A stretch of 15,890 bases of DNA from the NCBI GenBank assembly GCA_947627395.1, contig CANQVW010000023.1, positions 1-15,890 of the forward strand, read 5' to 3'. This document shows positions 1 through 7,418 of the stretch, one piece after another (the stretch's first letter is position 1; each line of letters opens with the position of its first letter). Under the pieces are notes generated by a model. It saw only the letters and a list, made by a program, of their open reading frames with translations. It did not search any database and was not told the DNA's origin. Position numbers and translations under genes: made by a program. The DNA comes from an uncultured Bacilli bacterium. GTDB taxonomy: Bacteria; Bacillota_I; Bacilli_A; ML615J-28; CAG-698.

Positions 1-1103
1 GAAAGAATTTGCTTGAACCTGGAAAAACACCTCATGAAAATGCACAGTTCCTATTATTTTTAACTGCAGTTATCAAAGCAGTTGATGAAAATGCATTGTT
101 ACTTCGATTGGTTGCATCTAACCCTGGAAATGACCATCGTTTAGGTGCCAATGAAGCACCACCAGCCATTATTTCTATTTTCTTAGGGGAGCAATTAACC
201 GACATTGTTACCCAAATTATTCGTAAAGGAGAAGCCAAATCCTCTAAAACAGGTGGTAAATTAGATATTGGTGTTCACAGCTTACCTGTGATTTCAAAAG
301 ATAATACGGATAGAAATCGTACATCTCCTTTCGCATTTACAGGAAATAAATTTGAATTTCGTATGGTAGCTTCATCCATTTCTATTGCTAGTGTCAATAC
401 AGTTTTAAATGTATGTGTTGCTGATGCACTATGTGAAATGGCAAATAAATTAGAAAAGTCACAAAACTTTTCTAAAGCATTGAAAAAAATGATTCGTGAT
501 ACATTAACAAAACATGCGCGCATTATTTTTGATGGTAATGGATATTCTGATGAATGGATTGAAGAAGCAAAAAGAAGAGGATTACCAAATGCGAAAAGTT
601 TCATTGATGCTGTTCCCGCTTTAACAGATCCAAAAACTATTGAAATGTATAAACGCCATAACATATTAACAAAAAATGAATTGCAATCCCGTGCTGAAAT
701 TGATTATGAAATTTATTCCAAACAAATTAACATTGAATTATTAACGATGATTGATATGTCAAATAAATTATTTATTCCCGCAACAATGAAATATATTCAA
801 TTTCTTGCAGATTCGCTTCGCTCCATTCATGAATGTGGTGTATCCGTAGATGATTCTACACAAAAGAAAATATTAGAAGACGTATCTACTTTACTAGCAG
901 AAGCAAAGAAAGTCACATTAAATCTATCCAAACTTGAAGAAGAGGCTATTCAACTTTCAGGAAAAGAACAGGCTTATTTCTATAAAGATCAAGTCCTACC
1001 AATGATGGAAGCTTTAAGAAAACCAATTGATTTACTTGAGGGACTTGTTGATAAGAAATACTGGCCGGTTCCTACCTATTCAGAATTGCTATTTAATATA
1101 TAA
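1..1103 (+). CDS. glnN: Glutamine synthetase type III, C-terminal part (5' end outside window)
   Basis: This is the C-terminal ~366 residues of a type III glutamine synthetase (family length about 700), the ATP-dependent enzyme that condenses ammonia with glutamate in the cytoplasm. The reading frame is open from the first base (codons begin at base 3), so the start lies upstream. Seen in the sequence: LLEPGKTPHENAQF at the very start, then GNDHRLGANEAPPAI and, about 90 residues further on, RNRTSPFAFTGNKFEFR, the conserved substrate- and metal-binding blocks of the GSIII subfamily. The rest is the helical GSIII-specific C-terminal extension with coiled-coil-like character. The gene ends in TAA. 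I see no convincing terminator behind it, and the next gene has its own promoter 15 bases downstream. The family call is secure. The symbol glnN is used for type III enzymes; glnA is also common in annotations. Confidence 0.95.
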   Translation, partial: KNLLEPGKTPHENAQFLLFLTAVIKAVDENALLLRLVASNPGNDHRLGANEAPPAIISIFLGEQLTDIVTQIIRKGEAKSSKTGGKLDIGVHSLPVISKDNTDRNRTSPFAFTGNKFEFRMVASSISIASVNTVLNVCVADALCEMANKLEKSQNFSKALKKMIRDTLTKHARIIFDGNGYSDEWIEEAKRRGLPNAKSFIDAVPALTDPKTIEMYKRHNILTKNELQSRAEIDYEIYSKQINIELLTMIDMSNKLFIPATMKYIQFLADSLRSIHECGVSVDDSTQKKILEDVSTLLAEAKKVTLNLSKLEEEAIQLSGKEQAYFYKDQVLPMMEALRKPIDLLEGLVDKKYWPVPTYSELLFNI

Positions 1104-1117
1104 AAAAAGCATTTTAC

Positions 1118-1146
1118 TTGTAATTTTTTGGGTTTTGTTTTATAAT
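1118..1146 (+). promoter_or_regulatory. Sigma-A promoter for the rubrerythrin gene
   Basis: TTGTAA (1118-1123), a 17-base spacer, then a perfect TATAAT (1141-1146). The expected start of transcription is near 1153, about 45 bases before the rubrerythrin ATG. The same -35/-10 pair (TTGTAA-17-TATAAT) recurs before the gene at 5744. Confidence 0.75.
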
Positions 1147-1153
1147 TTTAGTA

Positions 1154-1171
1154 CAAAATCGAATGATTTTG
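1154..1171. promoter_or_regulatory. Inverted repeat at the rubrerythrin transcription start, possible operator
   Basis: A perfect 7-bp inverted repeat, CAAAATC (1154-1160) and GATTTTG (1165-1171), separated by GAAT. It lies just downstream of the -10 box, where a repressor would block initiation. In clostridia rubrerythrins are often controlled by PerR, but this repeat does not match the PerR consensus (TTATAATnATTATAA). Only the TTATAAT overlapping the -10 resembles a PerR half-site. Its role as an operator is inference. Confidence 0.35.
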
Positions 1172-1198
1172 AAATAAAAATATGTAGGAGGATTTACA

Positions 1199-1741
1199 AT
1201 GAAGTTTAAATGTTTAGTTTGCGGTCAAGTTTTTGAAGTAGAACAAGGAAAAGAACCACAATGTCCAGTATGTAAGGCTAAAGGTGAAAAGATTGTTCCT
1301 TACGTTGAAGAAGCTTTAACATGGGCTGATGAACATGTCATTGGAATTGCGAAAGGTGTTGATCCTGAAATTCTTGAAGGATTAAGAAATAATTTTAATG
1401 GTGAATGTTCAGAAGTTGGAATGTATTTAGCTATGGCACGTCAAGCATATCGTGAGGGATATCCTGAAATTGCAGTTGTATTAGAAAAAATAGCCCATGA
1501 AGAAGCTGAACATGCTGCAAGATTCCAAGAAATGTTAGGTGAATTAGTATCAACATCCACAAAAGAAAATTTACAGAAAATGTTGAATGGTGAAAATGGT
1601 GCTTGTCATGGTAAAAAAGCAATAGCAACAAAAGCAAAACAATTGAATTTAGATGCTATTCATGATTCAGTACATGAAATGTGTAAAGATGAAGCACGCC
1701 ATGGAAAAGCTTTAGAAGCGCTATTAAAAAGATATTTCTAA
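1199..1741 (+). CDS. rbr: Reverse rubrerythrin (rubredoxin domain first)
   Basis: A 180-residue non-haem iron protein that reduces hydrogen peroxide (and in clostridia also oxygen) in the cytoplasm of anaerobes. The N-terminal rubredoxin-like iron site is C5-x2-C8 and C22-x2-C25. The four-helix diiron domain follows, with E69, E102-x-x-H105 and E165-x-x-H168 as visible ligands. Having the rubredoxin domain first is the reverse of classical rubrerythrin and matches the reverse rubrerythrins known from Clostridium acetobutylicum. The start is fixed by AGGAGG (1186-1191), seven bases before the ATG. The gene has its own promoter and is followed by a terminator, so it is probably transcribed alone. 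The redox partner is not visible here. Confidence 0.92.
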   Translation: MKFKCLVCGQVFEVEQGKEPQCPVCKAKGEKIVPYVEEALTWADEHVIGIAKGVDPEILEGLRNNFNGECSEVGMYLAMARQAYREGYPEIAVVLEKIAHEEAEHAARFQEMLGELVSTSTKENLQKMLNGENGACHGKKAIATKAKQLNLDAIHDSVHEMCKDEARHGKALEALLKRYF

Positions 1742-1810
1742 AAAGGAAAGATTTCAATCATCTTTTAAATGATAAAAAATATTTATAGCCTTTTGGCTTG
1801 TTAAATAATG

Positions 1811-1842
1811 TCGACAACCTCATAGAAGATTGTCGATTTTTT
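1811..1842 (+). terminator. Rho-independent terminator after rubrerythrin
   Basis: Stem TCGACAA (1811-1817) with TTGTCGA (1830-1836), plus two more pairs past one mismatch, followed by six T and further T-rich sequence. The arms also contain the core of a Spo0A box. Two weaker hairpins precede it: ATCAT/ATGAT near 1757-1773 and AGCC/GGCT at 1787-1798. Confidence 0.75.
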
Positions 1843-1888
1843 ATTTTAATTTTGAAAACTTTTTGCTTTTTCATGTAAAAGATAAAAC

Positions 1889-1917
1889 TTGCCTTAATAT
1901 AGATTTTATGGTAAAAT
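1889..1917 (+). promoter_or_regulatory. Promoter of the lipid operon
   Basis: TTGCCT (1889-1894), 17-base spacer, TAAAAT (1912-1917), with an extended -10 TGG immediately upstream. The predicted transcription start is near 1924, giving a leader of about 70 bases before the ATG at 1996. Confidence 0.55.
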
Positions 1918-1919
1918 AT

Positions 1920-1944
1920 TATCGTTACCAATAGTATGGCGATA
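1920..1944. repeat. Imperfect inverted repeat at the lipid-operon start site
   Basis: TATCGTTA (1920-1927) can pair with TGGCGATA (1937-1944): eight pairs including two G-T wobbles, with a 9-base loop. It sits at the predicted transcription start, so it could be an operator or a 5' mRNA hairpin. The sequence alone does not decide. Confidence 0.3.
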
Positions 1945-1995
1945 TTCATTTTATGGTATTTTTATAAGAAACTACTTTTCTAAGGAGATGAAAAT

Positions 1996-3150
1996 ATGCC
2001 TGAAGAACATACAAATCAAATTGATGATATAGATTTATCTTCAATAAATGAACATATTTTAGAAGAATCAAATAAACGAACCAAAGAAAGTAAAAAGAAA
2101 TATATCATTAGTATTTTGTTTTCAATTCTTTTGATTATTATTACAGCTATTGTCATTTTTACAGAATATGATGCAAAAGATTTATTTGATATTATTGGTA
2201 ATGTTTATTATCGGTATGTTTTTATTGCCATTATTTTAGTTATCTTATATATTGCTTTAGAAGGAATTGCTTTGAAGGTCATTTTACATTCCATGAAATG
2301 TCCTATTGTTCCTGGAAAAAGTTTTGTGTATGCCTCTATTGATTATTATTTTTCTGCTATAACTCCGTCGGCAACAGGTGGACAACCAATGCTTGTATAT
2401 TATATGGCAAAAGATAAAATTTCAATAGCAAATAGTTCGTTAGCACTCATTATGAATACCGCGCTTTATAAAATTGTTTTACTTCTTTTATCTTTGATAG
2501 CATTAATTTGTTGCCCATCAATTGTTGGAAGTAGTGTCTTAATGATTGTTTTATTTATTTTAGGCGCTTTAATTAATGTTTCTGTTGTTTTAATTTGTTT
2601 TTTAGCTGCTTTTAGAAAAGATCTTGTTGAAAAAATTGGATATAAGTGTATTCGTTTTTTCACAAAATTAAAGTTTGTTAGACATCCTGATAAAGTAAAT
2701 AAATCATTTCAGAAAAAAATGGATGAATATGAGGAAGGAGCTAACTTTCTAAAAAAGAAACCTTTATCAAGTATTTTAGCTGGTTTAATTAATTTAATTC
2801 AAAGAGTTGCGATGTTTTCTATTGCTTTTTTTGTTTTTTTAGCATTTCAAAAAAACTTTGATTTAGGACATCATTCTTATATTGAATTATTTTCTATTCA
2901 AGTCATCATTGCTTTATGTGTTGATTCTTTACCATTGCCTGGTGGAGTAGGCATATCTGAACTATTATATATTTCACTATATGAAATTATTTACGCTGCT
3001 GAAATGATTGCGCCTGCAATGCTATTAACAAGAGGAATTTGTTTTTATTTTCCATTATTATTAACAGCTTGCATTTCTCTTGCAAATCATTTTTATATTA
3101 TTGTAAAAAATAAAAAACGAGGAGAAAAAAATAGTGGTAGGATTTTATAA
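1996..3150 (+). CDS. MprF-flippase-like (LPG synthase TM region / UPF0104) membrane protein
   Basis: A 384-residue polytopic membrane protein of the family containing the lysylphosphatidylglycerol flippase domain of MprF. About 36 hydrophilic residues precede the first membrane segment (36-56). Further hydrophobic segments lie roughly at 74-95, 145-170, 178-205, 260-283, 295-310, 325-345 and 347-370. Two family motifs are clear: ITPSATGGQPM (122-132) and LPLPGGVGISE (312-322). There is no aminoacyl-transferase domain, so this is the transport-like half only. The start is supported by AAGGAGATG a few bases before the ATG. The 3' end overlaps pssA by 17 bases, so the two genes are translationally coupled. 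Sharing a transcript with pssA and psd suggests that it moves or handles phospholipid, perhaps phosphatidylethanolamine. The substrate is inference; the family is secure. Confidence 0.85.
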   Translation: MPEEHTNQIDDIDLSSINEHILEESNKRTKESKKKYIISILFSILLIIITAIVIFTEYDAKDLFDIIGNVYYRYVFIAIILVILYIALEGIALKVILHSMKCPIVPGKSFVYASIDYYFSAITPSATGGQPMLVYYMAKDKISIANSSLALIMNTALYKIVLLLLSLIALICCPSIVGSSVLMIVLFILGALINVSVVLICFLAAFRKDLVEKIGYKCIRFFTKLKFVRHPDKVNKSFQKKMDEYEEGANFLKKKPLSSILAGLINLIQRVAMFSIAFFVFLAFQKNFDLGHHSYIELFSIQVIIALCVDSLPLPGGVGISELLYISLYEIIYAAEMIAPAMLLTRGICFYFPLLLTACISLANHFYIIVKNKKRGEKNSGRIL

Positions 3151-3781
3151 TTATACAGTTATTTTAACTTATATCGGTACATTATGTGGTATCGTTGGCG
3201 TTTATGAGTGTGCAATGGATAAGCCCTATATTGCAATTTGCCTATTACTTGCTTGTGGTTTTTGTGATATGTTTGATGGTGCAATTGCAAAAACAAAGAA
3301 AGATAGAACTGAAGTAGAAAAAAAATTTGGAATTCAAATTGACTCACTTTCTGACTTTGTTAGTTTCGGATTATTACCTGCTATGATTGGTTACTCAGTT
3401 GGAATGAAAACATGGTATTACGTAATTGTATTATGTTTATATGTATTATGTGCATTAATTAGACTTGCATATTATAATGTTACTGAAGAAGAAAGACAAC
3501 AACAAACCACAGAACGAAGAAAATTTTTTGAGGGTTTACCTGTTACAAATTCCGCATTAATTTTTCCTGTTTTCTTTAGTTTTAGTAACTTTTTTGGTAG
3601 ACAACAAAACTTTACCATTTTCTATTGTATTCTAATGGTAGTTGTTGCTATGCTGTTTGTTATTAAATTTAAAATGTTTAAAGCTGGAAAAAAAGGTTTA
3701 ACGGTTGTTGCTTGTTTTGGAGCGCTTTTATTAGTTTGGATTATTGTGAATTTTCCAAATTTAATAAAATTTTGGTCTTAA
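3134..3781 (+). CDS. pssA: CDP-diacylglycerol--serine O-phosphatidyltransferase
   Basis: A 215-residue integral membrane enzyme that makes phosphatidylserine from CDP-diacylglycerol and serine, the first committed step to phosphatidylethanolamine. The CDP-alcohol phosphotransferase signature is present as D45-x2-D48-G49-x2-A52-K53, then G66-x3-D70-x3-D74, which carries the metal-binding aspartates. The usual Arg after the Ala is Lys here (K53). About five or six membrane helices follow the family pattern, with the cytoplasmic loop KKFFEGLPV-like (RRKFFEGLPVTNS) near 135. The start is GTG at 3134, chosen because GAGGAG (3119-3124) stands nine bases upstream, inside the end of the preceding gene. 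psd begins three bases after its stop. The family is certain; the serine specificity rests on family pattern and on the psd neighbour. Confidence 0.93.
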   Translation: MVGFYNYTVILTYIGTLCGIVGVYECAMDKPYIAICLLLACGFCDMFDGAIAKTKKDRTEVEKKFGIQIDSLSDFVSFGLLPAMIGYSVGMKTWYYVIVLCLYVLCALIRLAYYNVTEEERQQQTTERRKFFEGLPVTNSALIFPVFFSFSNFFGRQQNFTIFYCILMVVVAMLFVIKFKMFKAGKKGLTVVACFGALLLVWIIVNFPNLIKFWS

Positions 3782-3784
3782 CTT

Positions 3785-4666
3785 ATGTCTAAATTAAGGT
3801 TTAAAAATCGATTAAAAGAAGAAGTGATTACAAATGAAAAAGAAACAAAGACAGTTCGATTTCTTTATCATACAGTTTTAGGTCGATTTTTTTTAAAAAT
3901 ACTTACCAGAAGATGGATTTCAAAACTTGTTGGAAGGTATATGAATTCAAAATGTTCAAAACGAAGAATTCAAAAATTCATTGTGCAACATTCTATTGAT
4001 ATGAGTCAATACGAAGATGTTTCATATCACTCGTATAATCAGTTTTTTACACGTAAACTAAAAGAAGGACAAAGAAACATTATTTATGATCCATCTATTT
4101 TAATTAGTCCATGTGATGCCAAACTAACTGTTTATCCAATTGATCATAAAAATAATACTTTTATGATCAAAAAATCTTTGTATCAACTTTCTGACTTAAT
4201 TGATAATCAAGAATTCATAAAAAAATTTATTGGTGGTTATTGTTTTATATTTCGTTTAACTGTAGATGATTATCATCGATATTGTTATATTGATGAAGGA
4301 ACGAAAGAAGAAAATCATTTTATTCCAGGCGTTTTACATACAGTCCAACCCATTGCCTTAGAAAAATATAAAGTCTTTCATCGTAATTGTCGAGAATATA
4401 CTCTATTACATACCAAAAACTTTGGGAATGTTTTACAAATTGAAGTGGGAGCTATATGTGTTGGTAAAATTAAGAATTACCATCAAGCGTATTCATTTCA
4501 AAAAGGAGAAGAAAAAGGAATGTTTGAATTTGGTGGTTCAACAATTCTACTTATTTTTGAAAAGGATAAAATTGAAGTAGATGAAGATTTACTTTTAAAT
4601 ACAAAAGATGAATATGAAACGATTGTGAAAATGGGGGAAAAAATTGGAAAGCAAAAATGCTTTTAA
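3785..4666 (+). CDS. psd: Phosphatidylserine decarboxylase proenzyme
   Basis: A 293-residue pyruvoyl-dependent enzyme that converts phosphatidylserine to phosphatidylethanolamine at the membrane. The proenzyme cleaves itself at GGST (250-253); S252 becomes the pyruvoyl group. This gives a long beta chain and an alpha chain of about 42 residues. The Asp-His-Ser self-cleavage triad is visible as D111 (in SPCDAKL), H164 (in VDDYHRY) and S252. The N-terminal region with NQFFTRKLK (85-93) is typical of clostridial-type Psd, and total length is normal. The start has only a weak ribosome binding site but lies three bases after the pssA stop, so translation is probably coupled. Together with pssA this is the complete two-step phosphatidylethanolamine route. 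Confidence 0.95.
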   Translation: MSKLRFKNRLKEEVITNEKETKTVRFLYHTVLGRFFLKILTRRWISKLVGRYMNSKCSKRRIQKFIVQHSIDMSQYEDVSYHSYNQFFTRKLKEGQRNIIYDPSILISPCDAKLTVYPIDHKNNTFMIKKSLYQLSDLIDNQEFIKKFIGGYCFIFRLTVDDYHRYCYIDEGTKEENHFIPGVLHTVQPIALEKYKVFHRNCREYTLLHTKNFGNVLQIEVGAICVGKIKNYHQAYSFQKGEEKGMFEFGGSTILLIFEKDKIEVDEDLLLNTKDEYETIVKMGEKIGKQKCF

Positions 4667-4675
4667 ATCCCCTCT
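4648..4675 (+). terminator. Possible weak terminator at the end of psd
   Basis: AAAGCA (4648-4653), loop AAAA, TGCTTT (4658-4663), overlapping the psd stop codon. It is followed by TTTTAAATCCCCTCTTTTT, an interrupted T-rich tract. The stem is short and AT-rich, so termination may be partial, with read-through into the DegV gene. Confidence 0.35.
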
Positions 4676-4681
4676 TTTTAT

Positions 4682-4710
4682 TTGACAATTGATTGTAAAA
4701 ATGGTAGAAT
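4682..4710 (+). promoter_or_regulatory. Strong sigma-A promoter for the DegV-family gene
   Basis: Perfect -35 TTGACA (4682-4687), 17-base spacer, TAGAAT (4705-4710) with extended -10 TGG upstream. The transcription start is expected near 4717, about 27 bases before the ATG at 4744. Confidence 0.85.
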
Positions 4711-4743
4711 AATGATAAATTATGTATTAAAGTGAGGAAAAAT

Positions 4744-5619
4744 ATGGAAAAGATTGCTGTTGCAGTTTGTGGGAGTTCTGGAATTGATTATGTGAATCCG
4801 CACCATGGAATGAAAGTATTTCGATCCTCTGTTATCATTAATGGAAAGGAATATCAAGATTATATTGACATTTCCGCCGATAAGTTCTATCAAATATTAG
4901 AAGATGAAGATCCTGACGTACATACAGCTCAAGTTTCAACAGGAATGCTTGTAAATATATTTGAAGAATTAAAACAAGAAGGATATACAGATGTGATTGC
5001 TATATGCATTTCAAGTGGATTAAGTGGTACATATCAAGGATTGTTTGTTGCTGCTGATTTGGTCGAAGGAATTCGTATTCATCCATTCGATTCTTTATTT
5101 ATTGGATATGCTGAAGCAAAACTTGCTTTGATTGCGAAAGAAATGATTGAGCAAAACTATTCTGTTGATGAAATTCTCAGTCAACTAACTAAAATTAGAG
5201 ATTCACATCATTTTCGCTTTGTTGTTGATGATTTAAAATTTTTAGTTAAAAATGGAAGACTTTCATCCGCAAAAGGATTTATCGCTGATGTTTTTAATAT
5301 TAAACCCATATTAATGAAAGATGAACTTGGAAGAGTTGTCATGGAAGAAAAAATTAGAACCAAAAGACGCGCTATCAATCGTATGATCGATTTGTTTTTA
5401 AGTGAAATTGATGGAAAAGATATAGAAACTTATATCGTCTATACAAATAATTTAGAAGAAGTGAAGTTGGTTCGTGAGTTGGTTTTATTAAAAGCTCCAC
5501 AACTTAAATCTATAGGTTTATATCCTCTTCCTCCTGTCATTGGTGTTCATTCTGGACCGAGAGCTTTGGGAATTGGATATTTTGCAAGATGTGAATTCAA
5601 TAAATACTCATCATCGTAG
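4744..5619 (+). CDS. DegV family (FakB-type) fatty-acid-binding protein
   Basis: A 291-residue soluble protein of the DegV family. Members bind one fatty acid and, as FakB, present it to the kinase FakA for phosphorylation and entry into phospholipid synthesis. Seen here: S90-S91-x-L-S94-G-T-Y-Q98, the classic ISSxLSGTYQ block; TAQVSTG (61-67) in place of the common TSQPS; PFDS (114-117) where many members have the acidic D[ST] block; and the second-domain signature running from D163 to P188 with NGRLSSAKG. The N-terminal SSGID replaces the usual DSS(A)D. The ATG at 4744 is preferred over the upstream in-frame GTG at 4732 because GTGAGGA at that site is the ribosome binding site. A terminator follows. 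No FakA gene is in view; the location next to phospholipid genes fits a lipid role. Confidence 0.88.
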   Translation: MEKIAVAVCGSSGIDYVNPHHGMKVFRSSVIINGKEYQDYIDISADKFYQILEDEDPDVHTAQVSTGMLVNIFEELKQEGYTDVIAICISSGLSGTYQGLFVAADLVEGIRIHPFDSLFIGYAEAKLALIAKEMIEQNYSVDEILSQLTKIRDSHHFRFVVDDLKFLVKNGRLSSAKGFIADVFNIKPILMKDELGRVVMEEKIRTKRRAINRMIDLFLSEIDGKDIETYIVYTNNLEEVKLVRELVLLKAPQLKSIGLYPLPPVIGVHSGPRALGIGYFARCEFNKYSSS

Positions 5620-5650
5620 AAAATTAGTTGGAATTCTAGCTAATTTTTTA
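5620..5650 (+). terminator. Rho-independent terminator after the DegV-family gene
   Basis: AAAATTAG (5620-5627) pairs with CTAATTTT (5640-5647), and wobble pairs extend the stem inward to an AATT loop. A run of six T (5644-5649) and more T-rich sequence follow. It begins directly after the TAG stop. Confidence 0.75.
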
Positions 5651-5667
5651 TTTTTTAATCATTTCAT

Positions 5668-5696
5668 TTGTAATCTTTTTTTATCGATGCTATAAT
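5668..5696 (+). promoter_or_regulatory. Sigma-A promoter for the 537-residue protein gene
   Basis: TTGTAA (5668-5673), 17-base spacer, TATAAT (5691-5696), with an extended -10 TGC. The predicted transcription start is near 5703, about 40 bases before the ATG. Confidence 0.8.
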
Positions 5697-5743
5697 AGAA
5701 GTGTGTAGTAAGTATGCAAAAAGTTGAATAGGGGAGATGTGCA

Positions 5744-7357
5744 ATGGATTTTTCAATGAAAGTTTTCCTTGAAACCATAATTATTGGTAAATCGTTTTCG
5801 TCATTAGATGAATTAGAAAACTATTTAAAAAGTCATACGTGTACATTTTCAATTGATGGGATTGATTCTTTTTTAACGTATTTTTTGTTTTATTTTACTG
5901 AAAAGAATGAACATATGAATCAATTGATAGGAAATCAACTTTTAAATATATGGTCAATTATTTTGATAAATTCTGATTTAAATACAATGTATGATGGTGA
6001 TACAAAAATGATTAGTTTACTAGAAGGATTAAGAGGGTTTATTACTTTTTTTGGTTCAACTTCTAAACAACTTCTCCCTATATTAAATCGTAATATTAAA
6101 ATTGTTGAAGTGAATGAAAGAGGATTAAAACAAAAACATTTTGCATATGATGGAATATATTCTATTGGGGATTATGTCTATGTTCAACATTTGCAACTTA
6201 GAAGTTTAGGAATTGTAACGGATGTATATGATGCTACTTTGAATGAAATATTCTCATATTTCATCTATATATCGCCAAGAAAAGTGTATTCGTTAATTTT
6301 TGATGTTCCTAAAGCTGCTAAAGAATGTGCAAATGGTTTGATGGAAAAGAAGTATGTACAAGTAAGAATTGAAGATGATGTTTATTGGTGTGAAATTGAT
6401 TTCGATAGTTATGTGTCTCAGCGAATAAGAGTTGTGGATCAGGATAAAGGAGAAGATTACTTAGGAACTGTTGTTTCTAGTCAAATTCGAAAGGCTAAAT
6501 TACCTCATGATCATGATACCCTTTATCATGCTTTGTCAATTTTGAAATATCCAAAACGAACTTATAAAAAAGAATATCGTCCACTGAACGATGAAATTAT
6601 GAGTCATTTAATTCCTGGTTGGACTTTAAATGATTTAAATGATGCATTAAGACATTTGAATCGTAAAAGATACATTATTATTCTCTCGGTTTTGGAACAA
6701 ATCGCAAATAAAATAGAACAAAAAACATCAAAGCAATTGAACGAAATTGAAGAATTTAATTTATATTATCGCCCATATCTTAATTATTTACTTCAAACTG
6801 TTGATTTGAATTCATTTCATTATGGTGTTCATCATATTGATTTTAGTATTTTGTTTTATCTAACAACTTTAAAACAAATTCAACCCAATAGTCTATCTTT
6901 TTTGATAGATCAATCTTATGTTATCGATATCAATATTGTTTATATTAATATTGATGGAGTTATTAGAAAATTCTTTGCTTATGAAGAAGAATATGAAATG
7001 GGAATGCCTGTTTTAGTTGCAATTGAAAATAGTTTAATCTTAGGATTTGTTCATTATGCAGGTAAAATCAAATTATTTGAATTGCTTCAAGAAATTGAAT
7101 ATTATGAATGTTTAGTTCATTTAAAACTATCTTCATTAGATCAATATATTGCAGAAGCGTCAAATAGTAAGGGTAAGGTAATGCTTGTCAGCTTAATGAA
7201 TGAAGATAAAAAAATAGACGTTTATCGTTTAAAAAATCATATCCCATATGTTGGAGAAAGATTTGTTTATGAAAATCATAATTTGGTAGTTGTTGGTACA
7301 CCAATCTATGTCGGACCAGAAGAAGTAGATATAGAAAATTTAAAAACAATCGAATAA
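5744..7357 (+). CDS. Unknown 537-residue protein with repeated small beta-barrel-like modules
   Basis: I do not recognise this protein. It has no signal peptide and no clear membrane segment, so it is probably cytoplasmic. GGGGAGATG stands just before the ATG. Residues 1-115 look helical. Four stretches share a pattern of a beta-rich segment, an IGD/MG/VGE turn, and a closing G-[IFT]-V strand: 132-162 (IGDYVYV then LGIVTDV), 204-245 (VQVRIEDDVYWCEIDF then YLGTVV), 399-437 (EMGMPVLVAIEN then LGFV) and 478-523 (YVGERFVY then VVVGTPIYV). This recalls small barrels such as the PriA 3'-DNA-end-binding fold, but that is a weak resemblance by eye. Residues 255-390 are helix-rich and include PGWTLNDLNDALRHL (291-305). 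The gene is monocistronic with its own promoter, and it converges on spo0A with a shared terminator. Codon use is like its neighbours, with no sign of decay. Confidence 0.8.
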   Translation: MDFSMKVFLETIIIGKSFSSLDELENYLKSHTCTFSIDGIDSFLTYFLFYFTEKNEHMNQLIGNQLLNIWSIILINSDLNTMYDGDTKMISLLEGLRGFITFFGSTSKQLLPILNRNIKIVEVNERGLKQKHFAYDGIYSIGDYVYVQHLQLRSLGIVTDVYDATLNEIFSYFIYISPRKVYSLIFDVPKAAKECANGLMEKKYVQVRIEDDVYWCEIDFDSYVSQRIRVVDQDKGEDYLGTVVSSQIRKAKLPHDHDTLYHALSILKYPKRTYKKEYRPLNDEIMSHLIPGWTLNDLNDALRHLNRKRYIIILSVLEQIANKIEQKTSKQLNEIEEFNLYYRPYLNYLLQTVDLNSFHYGVHHIDFSILFYLTTLKQIQPNSLSFLIDQSYVIDINIVYINIDGVIRKFFAYEEEYEMGMPVLVAIENSLILGFVHYAGKIKLFELLQEIEYYECLVHLKLSSLDQYIAEASNSKGKVMLVSLMNEDKKIDVYRLKNHIPYVGERFVYENHNLVVVGTPIYVGPEEVDIENLKTIE

Positions 7358-7390
7358 AAAAAGAGCCGTATTAAGCGACTCTTTTCCTTT
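7356..7390. terminator. Bidirectional terminator between the 537-residue gene and spo0A
   Basis: AAAAGAG (7359-7365) pairs with CTCTTTT (7379-7385), plus C7367-G7377 and G7368-C7376 after one mismatch. The plus strand has T-rich sequence after the stem. The A-run before it gives a U-run on the minus-strand transcript. It can therefore stop both convergent genes. Confidence 0.75.
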
Positions 7391-7418
7391 GCTTCTGGTT
7401 TTGGTGTGGATATTTTTA

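Noticed and set aside
1027..1209. 60-codon plus-strand ORF overlapping the end of glutamine synthetase
   Set aside because: It is out of frame with a secure gene and then covers the rubrerythrin promoter; no translation signals.
1758..1949. 63-codon minus-strand ORF between rubrerythrin and the lipid operon
   Set aside because: It runs through the terminator and the promoter, has low-complexity sequence and no ribosome binding site.
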